Below are positions 15,964 through 28,207 of a stretch of 64,000 nt of DNA, one piece after another; position 1 is the first letter of the stretch; each line of letters starts with the position of its first letter. The notes beneath the pieces are model-generated. The model searched no databases. It had not been told where the DNA came from and saw only the letters and a list, made by a program, of their open reading frames with translations. Origin of the DNA: Chimonanthus salicifolius (lineage: Eukaryota; Streptophyta; Magnoliopsida; Laurales; Calycanthaceae); the NCBI GenBank assembly GCA_013350335.1, contig CM023533.1, forward strand, positions 32,842,869 to 32,906,868, given 5' to 3'. Position numbers and translations under genes: made by a program.

Positions 15964-16145
15964 TAGGAGTCCGAATATCGGCCGATACGAATAATATCGG
16001 CCGATATCATACGGTTTTAAAACCTTACCATATCAGCCTCATCATATTGGCCGATATCTCGATTGTTTTTGTTAAAAAAAATAATAATAATAAGGAGAGA
16101 GATCTCGGTCGATATCTCAGCCGGTAACGTTTTTTGGATCCCTAG
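15964..16145. mobile_element. ATATCGGCCGATA-family MITE, copy 3
   Basis: The ends are imperfect inverted repeats: TAGGAGTCCGAATATCGG on the left and, reverse complemented, TAGGGATCCAAA on the right. The interior has two ATATCGGCCGATA palindromes, a TTTTTGTTAAAAAAA segment and GGAGAGAGATCTCGGTCGAT. The target duplication is not clear (5 of 8 in the best alignment). Confidence 0.65.
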
Positions 16146-16559
16146 TAGCAACAGGCAAGCCAACCATTGAGCTATATGCTGTATACTAATGCGTGAAAAA
16201 ATGAATTAAAGTTTTAAATTGATTCTTTATAATTTTATTAACAAAAAGAATAAATACTATATAAAGATCATTAAATATTTTTATAAAAATTTAATATTTC
16301 AAATTTTCACATTTTTTATTTTTTATTCCAATTTCCAACTTAGACATAAACTCAAAAAGGTTAATTTTTTTAATATATTTAAAAACTAACTTGATTTAAC
16401 TCAGATTCTTTTAATATATAAATTGAGATTGGATTATAATCTAGAAAGTTCTTTTCAATCATCTGGAACCCAGATTAAATAAAATTAATAACTCATTAAA
16501 ATCCTATATGGAAAGTTAATTGTCTAGTATAAAAGATGAATTTACCTTAACTTTACTTC

Positions 16560-16722
16560 ATAAAATAGTTGAATTTAGATAAATGGGTCGCTGATCCGAA
16601 CCCGACCCATTTGAAACCTTCACTAAAACAGTAAAACCCCTCCGTCGCTCGTCTCTGTCTCTCCCAATTCCTTCTGCTTCATTTGCTGCATGCTGTCGTC
16701 TCTCTTATTCTTCAGAGAATAA
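16560..16722 (+). promoter_or_regulatory. Probable core promoter and 5' UTR of the RPAP3-like gene
   Basis: The AT content drops abruptly to a C/T-rich leader (CCTCCGTCGCTCGTCTCTGT at about 16640) right before the ATG at 16723, as is usual for plant 5' UTRs. No clear TATA box is seen, which fits a broadly expressed gene. The transcription start is not determined. Confidence 0.4.
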
Positions 16723-19700
16723 ATGGCTGGGCTTTCACCAAACAAGCACAACCGAGATCAAGCTTTGGTACTTTCCTTCTTTCTTCCTCATTTTTCTTCT
16801 TCCAAAATTTTTTATTCTTTCGAAATTTCTTCTTCTTTAGTTAAAATAGGAATAGGTCTATAAACTTTTTTTTGTATAAAATGACAGTGTTTATTTTCCT
16901 TGACAATAATTCCTCTCCAGCGCCCAAATGAACCTATTCTCCGTGGAATTGAATTCTTGGGGTGATTTCTTAGTGTTTCGTGTTCTGCATTTATCAGTTT
17001 CTATTGCTTGGCGCTGCAAAGTACTCCAACAAAGGATTCACGGCTGAAATTCATTTCTATGATATAGACTGTTATTTTCGGATGTCTGCAGAGATTTTTT
17101 TTCCAAAAAAAGATGTGGAAAGCGTTTAAGCCGTGGAAGTCATAATCTGTAGGAAAACTTGGAGGAAATACCCCCAGATTTGGTTTCCCACAAAAACCAT
17201 AAAAATGTTTTAAGTAGTGGTAATTATTTTCCGTGGACATTTGTCTCAGAATAGTAAATAATAGTTTCAGCTAAAAAACCTTTTTCCTTTTCTAAGGTCA
17301 TTCCATGCAAAATGCTGATCTATTCCATGAACATTGTTGAAAATTTAAGCGACGAAGTGATTGTTCATAGAAAAATGGCTTGGGACTCTGGAAAATAGTT
17401 CCACTTTGGAAACATGTTTCCTTTTCACATGGGTTTCCTGTGGAATGTGTTGCTAAATTTGTGGGAAATGTTTAAAGTTGTGGAAATGGATTTTTTTTCT
17501 TTGGGGAAAGACAATGGGAATTTATGGAAATGATTTCCCATGGAAGAATGGAAATTCTTTCATCTTGGAAATCCTTTTACTTTTCCTTGGCTTTTCCATG
17601 CAAATTGCAACGGCAAGGTTGTGAGTTTGAGTCCCACATAATAAGATAGGCAGGTAGCTCTTAGAGAATTTTTTCAAATCCAACCATGAGTGATAACGTA
17701 CATGAGATGGTAGTATAAATGGTTGATGATGATGCAATTAGTGAGTTTGGGTGCAATAAAGTAGTCATCTTATAGAAAATCCTAACCATGTGATTCACAA
17801 TTTGAGTTCCTTGTGACCATCTTTGGGTCATATCCTCTCCATATTCCTTGGTGGAGCCTGTCAAGTTAATGATTATAGCACACTCCCTATGTTGCACGGA
17901 CACTTAGAAATGTGTTGACCTTCCTATGGGACACTTGTAGACATTCACTCTGTGTCGGACACTTGTAGGCACTCATATCCATTCTTCATAGACTATTTTA
18001 GTACTTTTTAACATTGTTTCTTAAGATGATTAAAATATTACAACACCCTTTCCCTCTTAAAACCTAATTAAAATATCAATATATTTGTCACATTTTCATA
18101 CCATATTTTCTTTTATCACCTAAATGAAATAAACTTAGATTTTATTTTATTTAAATATGGTGTTATGTCCCTATGTCCTATTTTTTTTGGAGTCATCGTG
18201 TTTGACACCTCATTCCCATGTAGGACACTAACGCATACCTATGCAACTTAGCACACTCCAGAGGTTTCATATTTGCAAGTAAATCTCAATTATAATTCTT
18301 TGAGTTCCACATAAATAAAATAAATTTATAAGGCTCATTAGTTAATTGCTTGGATCAAGCAACTGCTGGCTTCATGTCTATTTAGAACTGAATTTTGGTG
18401 TACTAGTTATACAATTGTTATTCAAAAGGAATAGTTTCATAGATTTGTCATGATGTTAATGAATAATTGCTTTGCTATGATGCTCAGGCACTATAAGGAT
18501 TTAAACATAAAAATGAAGTACTTGCCCATATTGAAGTATCCATACAATATGGCTGCTCTTGTAGACCATCTATTAGAACTTTATTCAGTGACGGTGTAGA
18601 TTTAAGAGGAAGAACCAAGAACAAGGTTAATATCTAAGTTCAATGGGTATGGGTGCGGGTGTTAGGGTCCGACACTGGTGCGAGGTGTCGGACTTGGCAA
18701 ACCCATAAAAAAATTGGACACGGGGACACAATACCATATTCAAATAAATTTTATCTAATTTAATTTTTAATGAAAGTAAGGTGTGAGAATAACAATTGAC
18801 AGAAAATCATAATAGTTTTTCTCTAAACAATTAGGTGACAAACATATTGATAATTTACTTAATTTTTAGTGGGAGAAAGATGGTCTAATAGTCTAGTTAT
18901 CTTTCATGAAGAATGGGTATGAGTGTTCAACATGGGTGAGTGTTCGACATGAGTGCGAGTGTCTTACACGGGTACTATGGCTTTTTGTTGTTAATTATGT
19001 TGTATGGCTTTGTGTTTTGATATCGTAATTCCTACAACAAATTCCTGTATACTTTAAGGATGATGTATTTTCTTGAAAACATTATCTGTCTATTCTCATG
19101 CTAGTGGAGTGGGGGATCATAACTTGGAGTTATACCGAGGAATATTTTCCCCTTGATGTAAATCACTTATGGGAGTGATTTATCTGCACTTGTTGTTTTC
19201 AAGTGTTGCTTTATCCTTTTCTTTTTCCAGGAATTCCAGGGTTTTTTGAATGATCTACAAGACTGGGAGCGTTCTCTCAAGGACAAAAAATTGAAAGGTC
19301 AAGCAAATGAGGAGAAAAAAGTGGTAATTCTGCCATTTCTTTTATTGTGCTCTTTTAATAATTAGTAATGTGCTCATGGAAAAAAAATTAGTAATTTGCT
19401 TTATGGAAAAAGAAAAAGGGAAAAAAGTTGAAACTTCTAACTTTTCCTTCTTGTTTTGTAAATCATCTGTGATTTATGGGACATGAATTTGCTCATTTTC
19501 TTGCAAAATATTCTTATGAGAGTTGTTACTTGCCTTTATTTTGTCTATTACTTATTTAAATGATATTGATTGAAATTGCATTTGGTTCTTGAAGGTGTCT
19601 ACCTCTCAGAAGATGGGGATTTTAGGTGAAGGAAAAGGATCAACAAGAAAATCTCCCATGGTTGAAGTGAACAAACCATCTAATGCAGTAAACTCTGAAG

Positions 19701-22700
19701 TGACCTTAGGAAGCACCTATGGACCACAACATGACTTATTTAGGAATTCAAATGAAACCAGCCGTTCATCAAATGGTTTATTGGATGAGGAAGATTCCCC
19801 TGATGCAACTTCAGAAAAAGAGCTGGTACGTATTATCATGCTTTAAATATTAGTTCTTGTTATGATGATGCTATTTTTCCTTCTGACCTTAAATGTGTAT
19901 TCATTTGATTGGTTTCCTAGGGTAATGAGTACTATAAGCAAAAAAAGTATATGAAAGCAATTGAGTGTTACTCAAGGAGCATTGCTTTATCGCCAACAAC
20001 CGTGGCATTTGCAAATAGAGGAATGGCATATATCAAAGTCAAGAAGTAACGCACATTTCTTTTCTGTTACCTTTTCCATTAGTTGCTTTAAGGTTCCTCA
20101 TAGGCACCATGCTTGCAAGACTTTACTACATGTTTTCCGTACTAGTTTTGCTTTCTTTCTCTTATTAACAATATGTGCCTATAATACTTTAACTAGGAGT
20201 CAATCAACACATGCAAATATGGGAAAGCTTTGATTCATATGCCCATGTCAGTGAATGGCTTGTGTCATGTGCAAAATTTCTTTTATCAGTGATGCAAATT
20301 GTGAATATATTGATTTCTATTTCTTTCAAAAAAAATATTGATTTCTATCACTTATATCAAGAATTTTATCAAATAGTTGTCTGTTTTTGATGTATCATCC
20401 AGTTATTTGATGGCCAAACAATGGTTGCAACTTGCCGGTAACTTGTTGCACCTTGAAAATATTTACTTAATTTATTTATGCATCCAGTATTCATTTCACA
20501 TAATTTTTTTTCAAAAATTCATATTCATTTTACACTTCTGCACTAATACCACAATGAAATATTTTGAAATAACTTCTGAAAAATAGAATTTTTCAAAATA
20601 AAGAATTTCATGAACTTAATTCTTACATGGATAAAACTTTTGAGGTAGACAGTTTGGAAATTAGTATGATTGAATAAGTATGCCTTCAGTGGATCTGAGA
20701 GCAAGGAAGCTGACTTAGTTAAAATTGAAAACAATTTAGTCCTACATTGTTATAAATTTCAGTACTTGCATGCAAACGTAGAACTAAATAGAGGCTCTTA
20801 TTTGGATATGACTAGTTTGTGGACGCATGTGGGTTAAATGTATTCAAGCTTGTGCATTGTTGCATAGAAGAGTGTCACGTGGATTAAAAGAGAACATTTA
20901 TATAGGACAATAGTTTGATCTGCAACACTGTATTTGGTTAAATGCTAGGTGTCGAAGAAAAGACCCCCTTTTTTCTTTTGAGAGATAACAAGACAATGAA
21001 GAAAAAACAAGTTGATTCATAATGGTGAGGAGATGCCTATGTTAAGATGGCTCTTTAGGTTGCAACAGAAGATAAATACAAAAGTTTGCATCAAAAGAAA
21101 TGTAGAAGTTTTCTTATTGGGGGAAGTCAAAAGATGACAAAATGTTGCTTAAGAAGGTTTGGATGCATAAGCAGAAAATGGCCTCACTAAAAAGAACTAG
21201 AGGGCTATAACTAGTATATACTAGGGTAAGGTGGAGGTTATTAGATTTGGGTTTATCTAGTGAGAAAGGGTATGATAAATTGTGGAATGCTGTAGAACAT
21301 GATTTCTGATAGGGTCGACTGAAAAATAGAACTCAAAAGTCAACCTAGATAGCGGAAATGGTTTTGATGACAAACTCATTTCTTACGCATCCCCAAACAT
21401 GTCTTTGTCATGATTTTGTTTCTCATTTTCTATACTTCATTTTAGAAACGGAAGCACATGAGAATATGAATAGGGCTCTGAAATAGTGAAATCTGAATGG
21501 TTAGTGTAACAAGAAGTGGCTTTAGTGTCACCTACTACTCGACTTTGAAACTACAACTATGCAAATGAGGAAACCCCATTTTAAGTGTTCAAGCTTGCCA
21601 ACCAATGAAGAAAGGTTACCAGGATAATTACAGAGTTACAACTTGTATTGTGAAGCCACTTGAAAATTTTAATGTGATTTCAATGGTAATAATGCCGTTA
21701 GATTGTCTTATTTAATTTAATTGTCTTTTTAGCACTTGGTAGAAAATTGGAATCAATGATATCTTGTTGGAGTTTTCGATGTACATTTACTTTCTTATTT
21801 TCTATGAATGTTAAATTTGGCGTCTTGATGTTCATTTAAACATAAGCAACGAGGATCCTTGTGCCCTATGAATACAAGCATATGCTAATTCCAATGCTTA
21901 CTGTTTCCTAGTGGAGATGAATTTAGGAGCAGGTGTAACTTTTTACCAGTATGCTCATAGCCTCATATTATTCTGTGTATGAACAAAAGAAAGCTCCAAG
22001 CTTTATGTAAATGTAGGACTAGGTATGGAAAATATTATGAATCCATATTGTGTCAATCCTGTTTGTTGAAAAATCCTTTAAACCACACTTTTGGAGGTGC
22101 CACATGCATGCACACACAACACAGACGTGCACACACACATACATAGATGGTAGGTGATGGCTGCTGGCAGTTTGTTACAAGCAAGAGATGTAGGTTTCTG
22201 ACGAAGAGCAATAACCCAGTAATAATGTTTGTTGAAAATATTCTGGTGGATGCCATGTGAGGATGGTTGTGGGAGGCTTCTGCCAAGTATGAGAAGGTAC
22301 GGAATGTATTGTTCCACGGACAAAGGATGTCAGAGGAAAGGTGTTTGCTTGTGTAAGGTTTGTGGAAGATCTCTGGGCTAAGTAGGTGATACAAGCAATG
22401 AATCAGGTTGCTTATCGGCCAATGTCATAGGGGTTTTGACGCAGGACAAGACAAAAGGTGACCCTAAATGCCTAAATGCGATTTATGCTAGTAATAAGAA
22501 ACTAAATGAGGCTGAAATTAAAATTAAAATTAATAATAACAATTAGAATAACAAAATCTACTACAAATAATCAATAAAATTCAGAGGATTCGATGTAAGT
22601 AATAAAATCACAATCCAAACCATGTCATAGCTCGAATTAGAAGGTTTCAAAATCAAGAGGACAGGTGTAAGAAAGGTTCAGTACAATAGGCAGCAATGAT

Positions 22701-24518
22701 TAAGACCGTGTGGGACATCTGGGGGTCAGGAAAGGCCTAAGATGGATCCAGAACAGCAATAAAGGGACTGTTCAAGGTAGGGGAGGGACTAAGAAGGGTA
22801 TATGGCAGTAAAGGGGACAGGAAATTGAAATGGTAAGGCAGCAGAGATGGCAGTTTGGTTGTGGATGGGTATAGGAGGGTCAAAAGTCCTTGGGACAGGA
22901 GTTTAGGGACTGTATGGGCTGGAGAAAGAGGGGACGAAGGTAGTATGGTGGGTATAAGGGCTGGATAAAAGTAATGGCAGAAATCTGGGCAGCAGTAAAA
23001 GGGATTGGGGAACTTTGGAAGTCACGGCCAGTAAAGGAAAAGATTAAAAGGAAAGAAAAGAGAAGAGAGAAGAGGAAGAGGAAGAGGATCAAGTACCTGG
23101 AAGGGAGACAACTTCACGCCAAACTCTCGGATTCGCTCCAAGATAATCACGGCAGAGGATTTGTAGAGAAATTCTCAATCTTGATTTTATTTCATTGTAA
23201 AAACTGTCTTTGCCCAAAGGGCTACAAAGCCTTATATAAAGAATCACTTACTTAAAATAAAATAAAGCAAAATTACAATACTACCCTTGCTTAAATTAAA
23301 ACTAACTAAAACAAAAAATAGCAAGTAAAGAAAAATGCAACCCTTGCTTAAAATAAAACTAACTAAATATAGCAATAAACAAAATAGAAACTAACTAAAA
23401 CTAACCTCAAAGAAAATTAAGTACAACAACTACTAATTATAGAAAGCAACTACTAATTATGGAATCTGCAATGAATGCTTTGCATCAGGTTTAGTGGGTG
23501 ATATTCAGCAAAGGTGGGGCAGGGTGTGGTGTGACTGTGAATCGGGATGCAGCAACATTTGGCAACAAAAGATAAATTCAAATGGTGAACCTGAAGAAAG
23601 AAGGTGGCAATAATGATCAGAGAGAAGTCTGGGTCAAGGGGGGTGATGTGGCTTCGAAACTGTGGGAGGAAGAAGACAAGTTGCAATGTCTTGGGAGGCT
23701 TTCTGCATAGGTGTTTTTTTTTTTTTTTGAAGTCCGGCTTTCTGCATAGGTGTTGACAGAACATGCCAACCGACGTGAAGGGATTGGAAAGGTTGCAGAA
23801 GAAATTGTCTTCAGCAACATGTATCTCATCAAGAATCTCAAATGATTGAATTCTTTCCTATATTGGGCGATTGAGATCTGAGAAATCAATCTGTTATTTG
23901 GTGGACTTGTTTGGGGAGAAGGATTCTCATGGGAACAGATTTGTACCTGTGAGAGAATTGGGAGCAGGCTTATTTTTAATCTCCTGAAAGGTGTTAAGGA
24001 GCCAATGGAAGATAGTCGTGTCTTCTCTTGATGAGTAGAAACCTTTTAATGTTAATGTAAAGAGGAAGACCTAGATTTATTGTTTTGCGGTTCCAGTGAA
24101 GGCTTGGAAAATGGAAGTTTTTGAGGCTTTCGGCAGCAGATTTGGGAGACTGATCTTGATCAATCCAGGGAATGAGAGGAAGGAGAATTATCATAGTGTT
24201 GAACTTGGTGCTGGAAGTAAATACATCTATTTTCTGCTAATAGGAGTTCGTGCTAAGAGTAGACATCCTCCCTTTTAGATTTTTTTTTTTTGCTGGAAGC
24301 CAAAAGGTGGTGTTGATTCTGCAATCTGCTGAAAGTGGGAGGAGAAGGAAGCATTGGATTAGGAGAAAGGAGAGCTGCTGGAAATGTGCAAAAGAAGATT
24401 GGTAATATGAAGAAGGACAATGGGGTGGGATTGGCATATGTGGGCTTCACATGTGCAACAAAATCTGTCTCTGGATCTCAGATGGAGGACATTGTAATAG
24501 ATCTGTGCCATTTATCTC

Positions 24519-24558
<40 letters not shown>

Positions 24559-27500
24559 CCCCCTCTTATGAATGATCTGTGCCGTTGATCTTTGGAAGGC
24601 GAGAATCTGAAATTCAAATTCAAGAAAAGGGTTGGTGGGACTGTTGGGCTGTGTTTGGGTGAGGGGAAAGTTAGGGCATGCAGGGCATTCCTCTCCTTTC
24701 CCCTGTTTGGTATTTACTAATCAGGTGAAAAGTGAGGCCCAGTTTTCCCCCATTCCCCTCTCAAGCCTAAATCTGATTTTCCCTGGAGAGGGAGGGGAAG
24801 CCAGAAACCATGGTTTTTCCTCCTCCTTTGCTCCTGTCTTTATTTCTTGCCTCCTCACATTTTTTTCATCTGAAACTACCAAACAAATAAATACAAGAGT
24901 ATCCCTCAGCAGAAAAATCCCCTACTCAAGAGAATCCCTTACGCAAGGGAATCCCCTAAAAACCTTACTCCTTATCCAAACACAGCCTTAGTAACAGCAA
25001 TGATAGGTAGCAATCGAGGATAATGGAGAGGGCAGGTGAGGAAGGTGGAGGTAGGGCTAAATTGAGGGTAGCAAAAGAAAAGTAGAAGTGGTAAAGGCCT
25101 TTTAATGGAAACTGTGACGTGTGATGTGTTACCTTGGGAGTGAGAGGTGAAAGAGGAGGCTGGGAGGAGTCCCTCCAGTGTCCCACAAATGGATGGATTA
25201 TCTTGCTATAATACGAACCGAGAGAAAGGGTGAGTTTTTACAGGAGTATGGATGGTGATAGTGAGCCAGTTTCATCCAAGTTTGTGGCCCATGTTTCTGG
25301 GCCTCAATTTGAATCGAGAAAGATACATTAAATTTAGGGTGGCCATGTCAGGTCTGTCCTAGATATGGAGGAAAACCAAAGCTGTGCCATGGGGCTTGGA
25401 CCAAAGCTTGTTGAGGTGGAACTATCCCTAGTAATGGAAGCAGCAACCATAATAGTATTGGGTCTGGTTACATAGAATTTCCATCTCAATTTGTCCTGCA
25501 ATTAAATAATGTGGCAGTTTTGATGCACTAGAATCAAACTGAAAGGTGGCAGTTTAGGCTTTGATGTGGAGAGGAATCTCACACGCAAAGTGCTTATAAT
25601 GCGCAAGTTAGAGGAGATGATGGGGATCATTTTGGGGATGAGGAGTGTGCAGATGTCATGCTGACTTGGATGGAGTAAAAGCATTAAAGAGACACCAATG
25701 CATTTTGGTAGACCATTTAACTGGTCTTTTATCCAGAATGGGGACCAAAAGAAAAGAAAATAAAAAAACGAAAGCAAAAGGTGAAAGGAAAAAGAGAACT
25801 GTGGGCCATAGAGACACAGGCTAGGATGGGTAGGTGAGGGAGATATGGTTGAGAAGCAATTTGGGTCTATTTCTGGGGGTTGATCGTGAGGGATTTCTGG
25901 TGATTATTAGACAGTTGGGGTGGTTGTACTGTTATACTTTCACTGTAGCTCTTTTTTATTTCTTTTATTTAATATAATTTGTTACTCAGTGTTGGGTCTT
26001 AAATGTGCTCGGACTCCAGCTTCCAAAGTTCAAGAGGGATATGACTGGCTGCTAGTCAGATTACCTACAGCTCGATATTTTGTAGGTTACTTGATTAGGC
26101 AAATCTTGGTTAATGTCATTGTCATTGTCATCATTTTGCTTGATTATTAGGTTTGAAGAGGCTGAGAATGATTGCACAGAAGCTCTAAATTTAGACGACC
26201 GTTACATAAAGGCATACTCCCGCCGAGCAACAGCCAGGAAAGAACTTGGTAAACTCAAGGCATCCATGGAAGGTATATTAAATTCATATGCATTTTTTCA
26301 TTTGTAATAAACTTATCAGGATTTTTTTAATCGTTTCGGTGGTATGAATTTCTATGCCATTATATATATTTTGAATGCAGATTCTGAATTTGCTCTACGA
26401 CTTGAGCCTAATAATCAAGAACTTAGGAAATTGTATAATGAGGTGAAAGCATTGTATGATAAGGTGTGTTACGTTGAAACACTAATTTTTACATGGGTAT
26501 GCAGTTACAATGTATTAAGTGTCAATGCTAATAAGAAGAGGGTTCCAAAAGTAGACCTTATATTGTTTCAAATCTCTTTGTATGTCCACACATACACTGG
26601 GCTTCAGTGTTAGTAGAGTCTGATTCATCTGTCTGACACAGGAAGTTATTGGGAAGGCTTCTGAATTGGTGAAAAACTCTATTCAAGGAATTCAAGGATT
26701 AGGAGATTCAAAAATGGAAGCCGGAAGAGAAGGTCATGATGCTAGTGCAAGCTCAAGACATTCCAAAAGAGTGGGAGCAACTTCAGTTCAAGCAGAACTT
26801 ACCAAGGTGCCGATAAACAGTTAATCTTCCTGTATTTTCCTGAACCTTTGAAAAAGGTGGATGAAAATGCTGATAGGATCTCATAAAAAACATGACATCA
26901 TATTATTTTTCGAGAAAAAAGGACATCCTATTACCATACTTGTAAAAGAACTCTCTGTCAAATTTTCAGTGGACAGGTCAATCAACAAATAGCTTACCCT
27001 TATGACTTCTCTATTGGGTAGGATCATAATGGAAAGAACATTCTCAGTGAGACTCCTTTCCTGATGAAGGAAATAGAGAGCAGAACTATGAGTGCTGGAA
27101 ACAGACATGGGGAGCCACAACTGGCTGGATCATCTGAAGGGTTAACTCCAAATTCCAGTATGGACGATTCTAAGGTCAGAAATGATCAAATTGTGCTTCT
27201 TTTTTTCCACAAAGATTACTTGGAATTATATGATTGAATTCTATTCGACCATTTTTCCTGGTTTGTAAGAACTTTGCATCCTGAAGCATATGAGAAATGG
27301 ATATTGTGGTTTTGACATTTTTTGGAACATGTTACTATTTTACACGTTTGTTAGTTGGCAATGCTATGAGTAGTTCCTCGTCCCTTTCAGCTGATATTTT
27401 TAAGAGGAATTGGTTCTAGTAACTTAGCTTGATACTTTTGTTTGGCAAACACAAATGGTTGGTGGTAAGATGGTTTTGGAAGGTGCAAAACTTTTGTGCA

Positions 27501-28162
27501 AGAAAAGTCATTATGCTGGAAGTTCTTTTGAGAGTTATACCTCTATTTTCCTGGTGATGACTTGCCTATTGTTGGTCTGACTACTACTGATTAGCATTTA
27601 AACTTGGATGCATGTAGGTATATTTCACTCATAAGTGGGTATTGAGTACATCGCCAATATTAATCTTAACCTTTATTCCTCTCCCCTTTCTCCTATTTTC
27701 TTGTACTTGTATCCCTTCAATTTTTTGGAATGGAGCTGTTTTGGGCCTCTTCCTGTGTTACAGCTATCTTAGTTAACATTCCTTAATTTGTTTTCTTATC
27801 TATTGGCGCAACCTATAAGTTAATTCATTCATTTTTTATTCTATCTTTTCATGATACTCCACATTTAATACTTGACATTTGCATCTTCATCGCATGCACT
27901 TGAGTGGTTGTAAGTGGATCTCCTTCAATGTATTTGTAAGCAAAGAAGGTTGTCAATTCTTAATTGCGTTTCCTACGAATTTATGTTGTGAAAATGAGCA
28001 TTTCATATTGGTACTCAAACATTTAGCCTCAATATTCATATCCATCATTTGGACTTGGCCTAACTAGGCCAACATTTATAGCATATGGTTGTTAAACAAG
28101 CATTTCATATGATATCTGCACTCTCATATCCATGTCATGACTACTAACTTGTGGTCAGAGTG

Positions 28163-28207
<45 letters not shown>

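Larger units (their letters stand above)
23755..26150. other. RPAP3 intron 4, second part
   Basis: Purine-rich intronic sequence holding the poly-C run and the MITE at 24647-24987. Several open frames occur because of biased composition (for example proline from poly-C), but none has domain features. I see no further identifiable element. Confidence 0.4.

Noticed and set aside
17605..17690. Possible SINE (GTGAGTTTGAGTCCCA)
   Set aside because: A B-box-like motif alone, without an A box, tail or duplication.
20950..21350. Possible LINE fragment in RPAP3 intron 4
   Set aside because: Translations showed no convincing reverse transcriptase or zf-RVT motif.
24335..24571. Frame ending in poly-proline
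   Set aside because: The proline run is only the translation of the C38 tract.
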